Assembly (NCBI GenBank): GCA_049652745.1
Contig: JBASEY010000046.1
Location: 1 to 51,630 of the forward strand
From: JBASEY01 sp049652745
GTDB lineage: Bacteria > CSSED10-310
Length of the DNA: 51,630 nt
Direction of reading: 5' to 3'
Made by a program: the position numbers and the translations under genes. The notes beneath the pieces were generated by a model. That model worked only from the letters and a program-made list of their open reading frames with translations. It made no database searches and was not told the DNA's origin. Of this stretch, positions 1 to 8,577 are shown piece after piece. Positions within the stretch are counted from its first letter, which is position 1. Each line of letters starts with the position of its first letter.

Positions 1-2
1 AT

Positions 3-533
3 GATATCGAACCGCAAATCAGGAAACGGTCTGGATACAAGTTATCAGCATTGACTGCATACGTTCGCAGAGATGATCAATATGTTTATCATTCACGGTT
101 ATCAATCGAAAATTATGAACTTCAGCAATATGAGCAACCGCATGTTTTGATAACAACGATTGATGTCTATCTTTCAGTTCTCGATAGGGGTGACCGAATG
201 CGGGTGGCATTGGATATTTACAATCCGCTTCCGGAGCCATTGGAAGCCGATTTGGCTATTGTGATGGAGTTTGAAGAGCTTCAGAATGGCATATATTACT
301 TTTTTAGTTTTGATGGGGACCAACCGATACTGACAACGGATTATCGGACGATGCGGCTGACGCTTCCGCCGGGCTGGTCCTGCCAGAATGTGCCCATCTT
401 TGAACTGGATGTGAGTCTTTTATATGGAATCATCACCGGCGTTAAATGGCACTCTTATGCTGGTCTGATCGATCCCGAAACCGGGCTGCTGTTGGGGGAT
501 TTCTCAAAGGCTTGTACGTGGATTGCTTTTTAA
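3..533 (+). CDS. C-terminal end of an unidentified envelope or secreted protein (5' truncated)
   Basis: The reading frame is open to the left window edge, so only the last 176 residues or so are visible. A TTG at 51 could serve as a start, but the frame continues upstream in coding-like sequence, so a truncated longer gene is more likely. The visible part is rich in beta-strand-forming residues. It follows the pattern 'DVYLSVLDRGDRMRVALDI-NP' then 'YYFFSFDGDQP', a beta-sandwich tail often found at the C-terminus of large secreted or surface proteins of environmental anaerobes. No catalytic motif is visible. I cannot assign a function. The next gene is convergent. Confidence 0.6.
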   Translation, partial: DIEPQIRKRSGYKLSALTAYVRRDDQYVYHSRLSIENYELQQYEQPHVLITTIDVYLSVLDRGDRMRVALDIYNPLPEPLEADLAIVMEFEELQNGIYYFFSFDGDQPILTTDYRTMRLTLPPGWSCQNVPIFELDVSLLYGIITGVKWHSYAGLIDPETGLLLGDFSKACTWIAF

Positions 534-600
534 GGATAAACTTATGTAAATGGAATAAATTACGTGAATACATTTGAAACCGAGGTATATTGGATGGATG

Positions 601-717
601 TACTTTCGGGGGACAGACTTCCAGAAATAAGGAACCAGAAACCGCTCTCTCAGAACGCCTTATTCAGCGCTCATCACTCATCACTCATCACGAACTTGGG
701 GACAGACTTCCAATTAT
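601..717. repeat. Two copies of a GGGGACAGACTTCC motif with TCATCAC triplication
   Basis: The motif GGGGGACAGACTTCC starts at about 608 and GGGGACAGACTTCCAATT at about 699. Three tandem TCATCAC units lie between them near 667-688. The second copy begins directly at the stop codon of the minus-strand beta-helix gene. The same motif in reverse (TTGGAAGTCTGTCCC) recurs at 45,212 and, altered, at 45,286. Short extragenic motifs of this kind are known from REP-type repeats mobilised by RAYT (Y1) transposases, but no such transposase is in the window. ORFs predicted here are not credible genes. Confidence 0.65.
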
Positions 718-2006
718 TCGAAAGTCTGTGCGCCGTAGCCTTGCATCGCTCCAAACAGAAGAAGTGTATCTCGCCACGGATATCGATTCATGAACATTGA
801 AACCTTGGATGTTATCTTGCCCTGTTTGTTCATTCCCATGGCTTCCCGCCAAAGATTCGCCGGCGAATCCGGATCGAAATCGACTTCTTCAGAGTAACTG
901 GTGTTCAGGAAACCTTCCAGATACTCCTTGTTGATGGGCAGCTTTGACGGTATTTCCAGCCGATTGTTTTTGGCTGACGCAAAAGACAGATCCCCAAATT
1001 GATCGACAGTCAGATTGAGTTTGACGTTACTTGCGGGACTATACTCGAGATCACCTTGCTTATTGACAAAAAAGATGTTGTCGTCCAATTTGATTCTATC
1101 GTCAGGAGTAAATCGTGTATTGTCAACTCCCGTCAAAATACTGCCTCCGATAATATTGTGATGGATATTGTACTCACATTTTGTCATGATGCGAACGCCG
1201 TACCCCATATCTTTCAAGTCCTTCACTCGGCTCCAGGAAAATAGAATGGTATTGTAGGCGATTTCAACCGAGCCACAATTCTGCATTGTTTTGGGGTCGC
1301 TTTGTCCGCCGCAGGTTCCATAAATTTCAATTGCCGCCATCCTGTTGCCGACGAAAACATTGTTCAACACACGAAATGTTCCGCGGCTGAAACCACCCTG
1401 CAAACCAAAGTTGGCGCCGTTGACGAAAACACAGTTCTGCACCGTGATATCACCGCCTCTAGCTGCTGTAACAATCTGGATAATCGGCTCTTCTGTGGTG
1501 CTGTTGCCTGAAGCCGGCCGCTCAGTCGAGCTGAGTATCCGACCAGTTTCAAGGCCTTCGACAATACCCTCCTTGGGGCTGTAGGCATTTCGGTATCCCA
1601 TATCAAAAACAATACCATCGATAACCGCACCTTCGATATCCTTGGTGAATTTCAAGAAGGCTTTCCGAGCTTTCCCGCCGGCAGCGTTATCAGGCTGAAA
1701 AACCGTCGGTGTTTCGACGATATTTCGTTTTGAAAACGTTTCATCATAGCTGCCATAAAGCTTCAAAGGTTTGTCGGTTTCTATGTAACCCACACCGAAG
1801 GTGCCCATATAAATACCACCCGCAATATAAATCTCATCGCCGGACTGTGCCAGAGTTACAGCCTTATCGATTTCTTTTACCGGACTGTCTTTTGTTCCAG
1901 GATTCTGGTTGTTGCCATTGGTTTGAGAAACATAAATAGCTGCATGTAAAGAGCTTAATGAAACCAGACAAAGCAAAACTATTCCCATTAACACTATACG
2001 ATTCAT
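714..2006 (-). CDS. Secreted right-handed parallel beta-helix protein
   Basis: The product is about 430 residues. The ATG at 2006 is preferred over upstream in-frame starts because AAGGAGG lies 8 nt before it and it opens a clean signal peptide (MNRIVLMGIVLLCLVSL ending near SLHA-A). The mature N-terminus 'IYVSQTNGNNQNPGTKDSPVKEI' matches the DUF1565/beta-helix entry strand of surface polysaccharide-binding or lyase-like proteins. Repeated coils with N-x-F/I-x-x-N ladders follow (for example QNCVFVNGANFG, NNVFVGNRMAAIEIYG, YNTILFSW, HHNIIGG). No catalytic residues of a known polysaccharide lyase are evident. It probably acts outside the cytoplasmic membrane; substrate unknown. It is convergent with the preceding partial gene. 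Confidence 0.8.
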   Translation of the reverse strand: MNRIVLMGIVLLCLVSLSSLHAAIYVSQTNGNNQNPGTKDSPVKEIDKAVTLAQSGDEIYIAGGIYMGTFGVGYIETDKPLKLYGSYDETFSKRNIVETPTVFQPDNAAGGKARKAFLKFTKDIEGAVIDGIVFDMGYRNAYSPKEGIVEGLETGRILSSTERPASGNSTTEEPIIQIVTAARGGDITVQNCVFVNGANFGLQGGFSRGTFRVLNNVFVGNRMAAIEIYGTCGGQSDPKTMQNCGSVEIAYNTILFSWSRVKDLKDMGYGVRIMTKCEYNIHHNIIGGSILTGVDNTRFTPDDRIKLDDNIFFVNKQGDLEYSPASNVKLNLTVDQFGDLSFASAKNNRLEIPSKLPINKEYLEGFLNTSYSEEVDFDPDSPANLWREAMGMNKQGKITSKVSMFMNRYPWRDTLLLFGAMQGYGAQTFE

Positions 2007-2308
2007 TTGAAACCTCCTTGATTTTGGTTGAAACCTATAAATAAAATTTTCCATGAATAGTAATTTTAGGAAGATTTGTAACTCCACAGGAAGTGACGAG
2101 GGCTGAATGAAGAATTAGCCTGAGTCACCGATGTCGGCTTCCGATAATTTTCGTTCACCCCAAACAATCAACACTTCCCTTTCCAAGTTCAAAGTTTAAA
2201 AACATCTGTGGCAGTTACGCTCACTAACTAAATATCGAAAAGAGTATATCCAAGATTTTTCACCGGATCAATTAAACTAATCATTACCCACGAACTTCGT
2301 CTCTACGC

Positions 2309-2336
2309 TTGCAGAGCACACTTTTTTCAATAGAAT
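2309..2336 (+). promoter_or_regulatory. Candidate sigma-70 promoter of the fumarase operon
   Basis: TTGCAG (2309-2314) and TAGAAT (2331-2336) are separated by 16 nt, 39 nt upstream of the ATG at 2375. The match is reasonable but not perfect. The rest of the 368-bp gap (2007-2374) is AT-rich and holds no gene I can recognise. Confidence 0.4.
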
Positions 2337-2374
2337 AGAATCGAATCCTGACTTTTTTGGAAGGCGAGGAAACC

Positions 2375-3220
2375 ATGAAAAACATCCCTGTACAAAAAAT
2401 AACCGAGTTGATACAGGATTTATGTATCCAAGCCTGTCATGATTTGAATCCGGACATTATTCAGGCGTTCAAGAATGCCGGCGCCAGGGAAGAATCACCG
2501 ATTGGCGCTGCCATACTCGATCAACTGTTAAAAAATGCCGAGATTGCAACCGACAAGCAGATACCGATCTGTCAGGACACTGGTTTTACCGTGATCTTCA
2601 TGGAAATCGGTCAGGAGGTGCACTTTTACGGCGGCTCGCTGAAGGATGCAATCAACGAAGGCGTCCGCCGTGGTTATCGTGATGGTTACCTGAGAAAATC
2701 CATCATCGACAATCCTTTGACGCACCCTGTCAATTCTCGGGATAATACGCCGGCTGTCATACATACTGAAATTGTTCCAGGTGATTCAGTTAAAATAACG
2801 GTGCTTCCCAAAGGAGGCGGATCGGAAAACGCCGGACGGATCAAAATGTTGACGCCTGCTGAGGGTGTGGAAGGCGTCAAACAATTTGTGCTCGAGACTG
2901 TCCGCGAAACCGGCGCTGATGCTTGTCCTCCTCTATTGATAGGCGTCGGATTCGGCGGCACCTTTGATTATGTCGGTTTTCTGGCCAAAAAAGCGCTGCT
3001 GCGTCCGATCGGTCAACGTAATCCTGACCCCGATCTGGCAAAACTTGAGATTGAATGGCTCGAAGAGGTAAACAAACTGGGGATCGGTCCAGGTGGGCTC
3101 GGAGGCCGTGTCACGGCGCTGGATCTTTTTCTGGAAGTTTTCCCCAGACATATCGCGACGTTTCCTGTCGCCATAAACATTCAATGCCATGCCGCTCGAA
3201 GCAAATCGGCGACCCTGTGA
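2375..3220 (+). CDS. Class I fumarate hydratase, alpha subunit
   Basis: This 281-residue protein is the N-terminal ([4Fe-4S]-binding) half of a two-subunit class I fumarase or related tartrate dehydratase. Family hallmarks are PICQDTG (a cluster cysteine), the N-R-D-N-T-P-A segment, GGGSEN, LLIGVGFGGTFDY with a following AKKALLRP, and the C-terminal GIGPGGLGGRVTALD ... CHAAR with another cysteine. The ATG at 2375 is preceded by GGCGAGGAAACC, which beats the in-frame codons upstream. The beta subunit follows after 76 bp and malic enzyme overlaps that. Fumarase is therefore more likely than tartrate dehydratase: the cluster would turn fumarate into malate and then pyruvate. Class I fumarases are oxygen-sensitive, consistent with anaerobic life. 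Confidence 0.9.
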   Translation: MKNIPVQKITELIQDLCIQACHDLNPDIIQAFKNAGAREESPIGAAILDQLLKNAEIATDKQIPICQDTGFTVIFMEIGQEVHFYGGSLKDAINEGVRRGYRDGYLRKSIIDNPLTHPVNSRDNTPAVIHTEIVPGDSVKITVLPKGGGSENAGRIKMLTPAEGVEGVKQFVLETVRETGADACPPLLIGVGFGGTFDYVGFLAKKALLRPIGQRNPDPDLAKLEIEWLEEVNKLGIGPGGLGGRVTALDLFLEVFPRHIATFPVAINIQCHAARSKSATL

Positions 3221-3296
3221 AAAGGTGAAGACAACGCATGCTCTTTTTTTGAGATGGAACTTTTAGGAATAATTCTGTGAAAGCAAGGAGATCACC

Positions 3297-3884
3297 GTGA
3301 GCGACATCATTCGAATCGAAACGCCGTTGACCGACGCCGTTATCAAAAATCTCCGTATCGGAACACAAATAGCTTTATCCGGCGTGGTCTATACCGCACG
3401 TGATGCCGCTCATAAAAAACTCGTTGAGTTAATCGCACTAGAAAAACCACTTCCCTTCGACGTGAAAGGCAGCGTTATCTATTACACCGGTCCTTCCCCT
3501 GCCAGACCCGGGCGAGTCATCGGCGCCGCAGGACCCACCACCAGCCGACGCATGGATCCGTATGTCGAGAAGTTGATGCAGCACGGTATGAAAGGCATGA
3601 TCGGTAAAGGCAGACGCAGCCCTACGGTCATCGATGCGCTGAAAAAATATATCGGTGTTTATTTTGGTGCGACCGGAGGACTCGGCGCATTGCTTGCTGA
3701 ATCCGTTCGAGAAAAAATAACCCTCGCTTTCGAAGACCTTGGTGCTGAAGCGGTGATGCGGTTAGTGGTTGAAGATATGCCGCTTATCGTGCTGAACGAT
3801 TGCTATGGAGACGATTTCTTTGCCGAAAATATCACCAAATGGGCCTACCATTTGCAAAAGGAGAAACCTGATGTCGGAATTTGA
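3297..3884 (+). CDS. Class I fumarate hydratase, beta subunit
   Basis: The 195-residue product starts at GTG 3297 behind the ribosome site AAGGAGATCACC. It matches the C-terminal half of class I fumarases: LRIGTQIALSGVVYTARDAAHKK near residues 19-41, YYTGPSPARPG near 62, AAGPTTSRRMD near 77, GMIGKG near 99 and FGATGGLGALL near 122. This subunit normally supplies much of the substrate-binding site and pairs with the alpha subunit encoded just upstream. Its last 14 bp overlap the start of malic enzyme, suggesting coupled translation. Confidence 0.92.
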   Translation: MSDIIRIETPLTDAVIKNLRIGTQIALSGVVYTARDAAHKKLVELIALEKPLPFDVKGSVIYYTGPSPARPGRVIGAAGPTTSRRMDPYVEKLMQHGMKGMIGKGRRSPTVIDALKKYIGVYFGATGGLGALLAESVREKITLAFEDLGAEAVMRLVVEDMPLIVLNDCYGDDFFAENITKWAYHLQKEKPDVGI

Positions 3885-5328
3885 TTTCACGCTTAAAAAC
3901 CTGGATGAGCTGTTTCCATCGACCTTTTCACAAGAACAGACAGCCAGAGCCAAAACGGCATTTTTCAAAGAGCTCGCCTTGCGTTTGCATTCCTTCTACG
4001 GCGGCAAAATGATGACGATACCGAAGGCCAGCATTTATGGCTTCAATTGGTTCAATATCTGGTACACACCGGGCGTCTCAAAAATATCGACGACGATACG
4101 CGATAATCCTGAAATGTCTTTTGAATTGACAGGGCGCGGTAATACGGTGGCGGTCGTATCCGATTCGACCCGTGTGCTGGGTGACGGGGACTGCTCACCA
4201 TCCGGCGGCCTGGGCGTCATGGAAGGCAAAGCGTTTTTGATGAAGTACCTTGGCGGGTGCGATGCGGTGCCCTTATGTATCGATAGTTACAACGATAAAG
4301 GCGAGCATGATCCGGATAAAATCATCGATTTCGTCATGATGGCCCAACCGAGTTTCGGCGCCGTGAACCTGGAGGATATCTCGCAGCCGAATTGTTATAA
4401 GGTATTAGATACACTCAGAGATCGATGTAATATTCCGGTATGGCACGACGATGCTCAAGGAACGGGTTGCGTCACTTTGGCGGCTTTGATCAACGCACTG
4501 AAAGTCGCTGAAAAAGACCTGAAAAAGGTCAAAATTGTGTTGTTCGGCGCCGGCGCCTCCAATACGACGATTTTCCGCCTGCTCGAAGCCGACGGCGTCA
4601 ACGCGGAAAATATGATCATGTTCGATCAAAAAGGAGCTCTCGGTAAGCATCGGGAAGATATTGAACGTGATCCACGTTTTTATTTGAAATGGCAAATCTG
4701 CCGAAAAAGCAATCCGGATGGAATCAAAACCATCGAAGAAGCGATCAAAAATGCCGACGTTCTGATTGCACTGTCGGCTCCCGGACCGGATGTCATCAAA
4801 CCGGAATGGGTCAAATCAATGGCACCGAAATCCATTGTCTTCGCCTGCGCCAATCCGATTCCGGAAATCTATCCGTATGCCGCCAAAGAAGCCGGCGCGT
4901 TTATTGTAGCTACCGGTCGCGGCGATTTTCCGAACCAGGTCAACAACTCGCTCGGCTTTCCTGGAATTTTGAAAGGAGCCTTGCTGGTCAGAGCTCGAAA
5001 AATCACCGACAACATGGCCATAGCAGCCGCGCATTCACTGGCTCGAACAGCGGAAAAACAAGGATTGTCACCGGAGTATATCATCCCGACGATGGATCAA
5101 GTGGACGTGTTTCCAGCCGAAGCCCGGGATGTGGCGATGCAGGCGATCGCCGACGGAGTCGCTCGTATCGACATGACGGCTGAACAGGTCTATCGAAAAG
5201 CGGAAACAGATATTCTGGAAGCCCGTGAAATCACTCATAGAATGATGGAACAAAATCTGATCAAAAAGCCGCCTGTAAGCATTCTTAAAACCGCGCTGAA
5301 GCAAGCCATAAAAATAGCGACCGAATGA
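3871..5328 (+). CDS. Malic enzyme (malate to pyruvate, oxidative decarboxylation)
   Basis: The product is 485 residues. The ATG at 3871 is chosen because AAAAGGAG precedes it; it lies inside the fumarase beta gene (14-bp overlap). Signatures of the family are WYTPGVSKIS, the SDSTRVLGDGDCSPSGGLGVMEGKA region, VNLEDISQPNCYKVLD, HDDAQGTGCVTLAAL, the Rossmann loop VLFGAGASN, and FACANPIPEI with TGRGDFPNQVNNSLGFPGI near the C-terminus. Cofactor preference (NAD or NADP) cannot be read safely. With the two fumarase subunits it forms a compact route from fumarate to pyruvate and reducing power, or the reverse in anaplerosis. Confidence 0.9.
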   Translation: MSEFDFTLKNLDELFPSTFSQEQTARAKTAFFKELALRLHSFYGGKMMTIPKASIYGFNWFNIWYTPGVSKISTTIRDNPEMSFELTGRGNTVAVVSDSTRVLGDGDCSPSGGLGVMEGKAFLMKYLGGCDAVPLCIDSYNDKGEHDPDKIIDFVMMAQPSFGAVNLEDISQPNCYKVLDTLRDRCNIPVWHDDAQGTGCVTLAALINALKVAEKDLKKVKIVLFGAGASNTTIFRLLEADGVNAENMIMFDQKGALGKHREDIERDPRFYLKWQICRKSNPDGIKTIEEAIKNADVLIALSAPGPDVIKPEWVKSMAPKSIVFACANPIPEIYPYAAKEAGAFIVATGRGDFPNQVNNSLGFPGILKGALLVRARKITDNMAIAAAHSLARTAEKQGLSPEYIIPTMDQVDVFPAEARDVAMQAIADGVARIDMTAEQVYRKAETDILEAREITHRMMEQNLIKKPPVSILKTALKQAIKIATE

Positions 5329-5526
5329 TCGAGCGGTATCAATTTCGCGCATTGCCGTAATTCCTGTCGTTTTTCCGTTGTATTGGATCAGTGTAGCGGA
5401 ATAGGAGTTTAGATTGCATATGACACGTGAACCATTATAAAGCCTATCTGAAATAATGATCTCAAATAGATAGATGAACAAAAGATGAACGCTTTCCAAA
5501 TGCGTGAGCAATAGTTTGTTTGACAT

Positions 5527-5560
5527 TTCTGTATCAGATGATTCATCATTAGATACAGAA
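5527..5560. promoter_or_regulatory. Strong inverted repeat upstream of the hybrid kinase gene
   Basis: TTCTGTATC (5527-5535) and GATACAGAA (5552-5560) are perfect 9-bp inverted arms. The loop contains GATG-ATT-CATC, which can extend the hairpin. A consensus TTGACA lies just before it at 5520-5525, but no good -10 box follows at the right distance. It sits 37 nt before the kinase start codon, so an operator or an RNA hairpin in the leader are both possible. There is no T-run, so it is not a typical terminator. Confidence 0.45.
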
Positions 5561-5596
5561 TCACCTTATTATGGTTCAATCCCTAAGGGGGAGTAC

Positions 5597-7714
5597 ATGA
5601 ATAAACAAAATCCATCACCCGATAAAAAAAAGCATACAGCCATTGAACCCTTGGATCAGATACATGGGTTTGCCTATAACATGCTGCTCGATCTGGCTGC
5701 AAAATTCCACAAACTGCCGGTCGACCAGATCGAAACCGCTATAGATGACATGTTTGAAACGGTTGGAAAAGAAGCGAACGTTGATCGGATTTTTTTGTTG
5801 AACCTCGATGAAGAAAAGAACCGATTGCGAAATACTCATGAATGGTGTGCACCGGATATCGAGCCTAAAATCGGATCACTCCAATCCGTTTCCTTAAGGA
5901 TATTTGAAGACCTTATAACAGTGCTGAATAAGGGAGTATTTCTACACATTCCGGATTCGGACAATCTGCCGGTTGACCCGGGAATACAGTATTTGTTCGA
6001 TCATCATAACTTTAGAACGTTGATCATGCTGCCTATCGTCTTATCCGAATCCTGTACCGGTTTTGTCGGATTTGAGACGGTTCGAAAAAAACAGCGATTT
6101 TCCGAGAACGATATACATATCTTTTCGGCTGTCACGAGATTTGTTACCGATGCTTTCGCCAAACAGAGAGCTTCGAATGATGTTGTACATTATGACCCAT
6201 TTCTGAACCAAATCGTCGATACGATACCCGACCCGATTTTTGTCAAAAACCAACAACATCGTTGGATTGTAATCAATGAAGCTTTTTGCAAATTCCTTGG
6301 ATATTCCCGTTCAGAACTTCTAGGCAAATCGGATTATGATTTTTTTCCGAAACATGAAGCCGATGTTTTCTGGGAAAAAGACAAGCTGGTATTTGAATCG
6401 GGAGTAGAAAACATCAATGAGGAACCAATCACGGATGCAAGCGGAAAAGAGCATATTATTTCCACAAAAAAATCACCGTTCACGGTAAAAGAAACAAATG
6501 AAACCTATTTGACCGGATTGATTCGGGACATCACCGAACAAAAGCGGTCGGAAAAAGCCTTGAGAGATGCTTTGGCTCAAGCGCAGGCCGCCACGGTGGC
6601 TAAAAGCCGTTTTTTGGCCAACATGAGTCATGAAATCCGCACGCCGATGAGCGGGGTTCTGGGGATGGCTTCCCTTTTAGCCGAAACAAATTTAGATAAA
6701 GAACAAAGGCATTATATCGATTTGTTGATGCAAAGCGGGGAACGAATGATGAGAACGATCAATGATCTCCTAGATATTTCCCGCATAGAAGCCGGTAAGT
6801 TAGAAATATCCAAAAAGCCGTTGAATTTAAAAAAATTGATGACCAGCATTCTGACACCGATCGCTAAACTAGCAGAAAAGAAAGGACTTATATTTACTTT
6901 TGATGTGTCTGAAGATATCCCTGAAAATCTCGAGGGTGACCCGGATCGCATTGGTCAGATTTTAATCAACTTGGCTGGAAACGCTATTAAATTCACTAAA
7001 GTGGGGCACGTCAACGTCAAAGCTGAACTGCTCCAGAAAACCGAAACGTCCGTTCATCTTCAATTCATCGTTTCCGATACCGGTATCGGTATTTCTAAAG
7101 ACCAGCAGGCTTCGCTTTATGACTCCTTTTTTCAGGTCGACGGCTCAGATACACGCGAATACGGCGGCACCGGGCTCGGGCTTTCCATATCGAAGCAATT
7201 GGTGGAAATGATGAATGGTGAACTGCATATTGAAAGCACTCTGGGAAAAGGCACAATTTGCTTGTTCACGTTGGAACTGTCCATATCGTCCTCTGCTCCA
7301 ACTGACCCTGTAACATCAATGCTGAAACCACAAATAAGGAAAAATGCCCGGATTCTCCTGGTTGAAGATGATCAGGTAAGTGCTATTCTTGCCAATGCTT
7401 TGATCAAAAAACTCGGACTGAAATCCGATACCGCCGTAAACGGACAGCACGCACTGAAACTACTGACCTCCAATAATTATGACCTGATTATGATGGACTG
7501 CCAAATGCCGATCATGAATGGATTCGACGCCACCAGAGCCATCCGTAGCGGCGAAGCCGGCGAAGCAGTCAAGTCTATACCTATCATCGCCTTGACCGCG
7601 TATGCCATGAAAGATGATCAGGCAAAATGTATCGACTCCGGTATGAACGATCATCTTTCTAAACCACTTGATTATAATTCCCTGGTGGCTGTATTGAACA
7701 AGTGGTTGTCATGA
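5597..7714 (+). CDS. Cytosolic hybrid histidine kinase (GAF-PAS-HisKA-HATPase-REC)
   Basis: The 705-residue protein starts at ATG 5597, directly behind AAGGGGGAGTAC; a GTG at 5504 in frame is less likely. Domain order: GAF-like sensor (about 20-185), PAS with NQIVDTIPDPIFVKN (about 200-315), dimerisation/phosphoacceptor helix with FLANMSHEIRTPMSG (phospho-His 345), ATPase with the N box GNAIKFTKVG, DTGIGI and GGTGLGL, and a receiver domain from about 584. The receiver contains LLVEDD, phospho-acceptor Asp634 in MMDCQMPIMNG, and LTAYA and SKPL. No transmembrane segment is visible, so it should sense cytoplasmic signals. No cognate output regulator is adjacent, so the final target (an Hpt protein or another regulator) is unknown. 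Confidence 0.9.
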   Translation: MNKQNPSPDKKKHTAIEPLDQIHGFAYNMLLDLAAKFHKLPVDQIETAIDDMFETVGKEANVDRIFLLNLDEEKNRLRNTHEWCAPDIEPKIGSLQSVSLRIFEDLITVLNKGVFLHIPDSDNLPVDPGIQYLFDHHNFRTLIMLPIVLSESCTGFVGFETVRKKQRFSENDIHIFSAVTRFVTDAFAKQRASNDVVHYDPFLNQIVDTIPDPIFVKNQQHRWIVINEAFCKFLGYSRSELLGKSDYDFFPKHEADVFWEKDKLVFESGVENINEEPITDASGKEHIISTKKSPFTVKETNETYLTGLIRDITEQKRSEKALRDALAQAQAATVAKSRFLANMSHEIRTPMSGVLGMASLLAETNLDKEQRHYIDLLMQSGERMMRTINDLLDISRIEAGKLEISKKPLNLKKLMTSILTPIAKLAEKKGLIFTFDVSEDIPENLEGDPDRIGQILINLAGNAIKFTKVGHVNVKAELLQKTETSVHLQFIVSDTGIGISKDQQASLYDSFFQVDGSDTREYGGTGLGLSISKQLVEMMNGELHIESTLGKGTICLFTLELSISSSAPTDPVTSMLKPQIRKNARILLVEDDQVSAILANALIKKLGLKSDTAVNGQHALKLLTSNNYDLIMMDCQMPIMNGFDATRAIRSGEAGEAVKSIPIIALTAYAMKDDQAKCIDSGMNDHLSKPLDYNSLVAVLNKWLS

Positions 7715-7788
7715 CGCAGTCAACCTGACAAACTTGTCTCGATTGACCGATTTGAACACCTTTTTTTCTAACAAAGGAACATCGCGAT

Positions 7789-8577
7789 ATGTCGCTATCC
7801 AGACTGGAAATCATACTCGTAGAACCCATTTATCCCGGAAATGTCGGAGCTATTGCACGCAGCGCCGCGAACTTTGGTGTCGAAACCATCAAAATCATCG
7901 GTGACGTGGATTTTTTATGCGATGACGCAAAACAAATGTCTCTATATGGCTATCCACTATTACAAAAAGCCACGCGATGGAAATCTCTGTCCGAAGCGGT
8001 CGCCGATTGCAATCTTGTCATCGGCACCGTGCAACAGGAACGATACAACCGAAGCATGCCGTTATCCGCCCGGATTATGGCGGAAAAATACCGTTCACGC
8101 TTGATCTCCGAAAAAACAGCCCTCATTTTTGGACGTGAAGACAACGGACTGACCCGGGATGAAATCGACCAATGCCATATTTTATCCACGATAACGACTC
8201 CAACAGGCTTGAGCTTTAATTTGGCTCACTCGGTTACAGTTTTTTTATCCGAAATATATCAGGCCATAAAAGGTAAAAAACCCCTTGAAGAGAGCGAAAA
8301 ACCGACTCAATCCGAATTGAACGACCTTATCGATTTGATGCAAGCCGGCCTTTATGGAATCGGATTTTTCAAACCCGACAGAAAAGTGAACACGTTGATT
8401 CGTATCCGGGATATCGTCTATCGGATGAACCTGGAAAATTCCGATATACCCGTCCTGAAAGCGATTTTTTATAAGGTTGACAGTTTCGCACGACGTGCGC
8501 TGCCGCTGCTTCCAAAAGAGGCTTTCAAAGATTGTCGGCTAATGGAAAAGCCTGAGCGAGATGGCGCAGAACCGTGA
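7789..8577 (+). CDS. trmJ: TrmJ-like SPOUT-class RNA 2'-O-methyltransferase
   Basis: The 262-residue protein carries the SpoU/TrmJ pattern: EIILVEPIYPGNVGAIARSAANFG at the N-terminus (motif 1), VIGTVQQERYN, LIFGREDNGLTRDEI (motif 2, SAM knot) and GLSFNLAHSV (motif 3). TrmJ methylates the ribose of nucleotide 32 in several tRNAs. The 90-residue C-terminal helical extension is in the range for TrmJ. Its last 53 bp overlap the 3' end of the convergent helicase gene, which is unusual but both frames have intact family motifs. The substrate (tRNA or rRNA) cannot be determined here. Confidence 0.8.
   Translation: MSLSRLEIILVEPIYPGNVGAIARSAANFGVETIKIIGDVDFLCDDAKQMSLYGYPLLQKATRWKSLSEAVADCNLVIGTVQQERYNRSMPLSARIMAEKYRSRLISEKTALIFGREDNGLTRDEIDQCHILSTITTPTGLSFNLAHSVTVFLSEIYQAIKGKKPLEESEKPTQSELNDLIDLMQAGLYGIGFFKPDRKVNTLIRIRDIVYRMNLENSDIPVLKAIFYKVDSFARRALPLLPKEAFKDCRLMEKPERDGAEP

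Noticed and set aside
564..800. Plus-strand ORFs of 67-78 codons between the first two genes
   Set aside because: They run through the GGGGACAGACTTCC repeats and the 3' end of the beta-helix gene, with no protein-like pattern.
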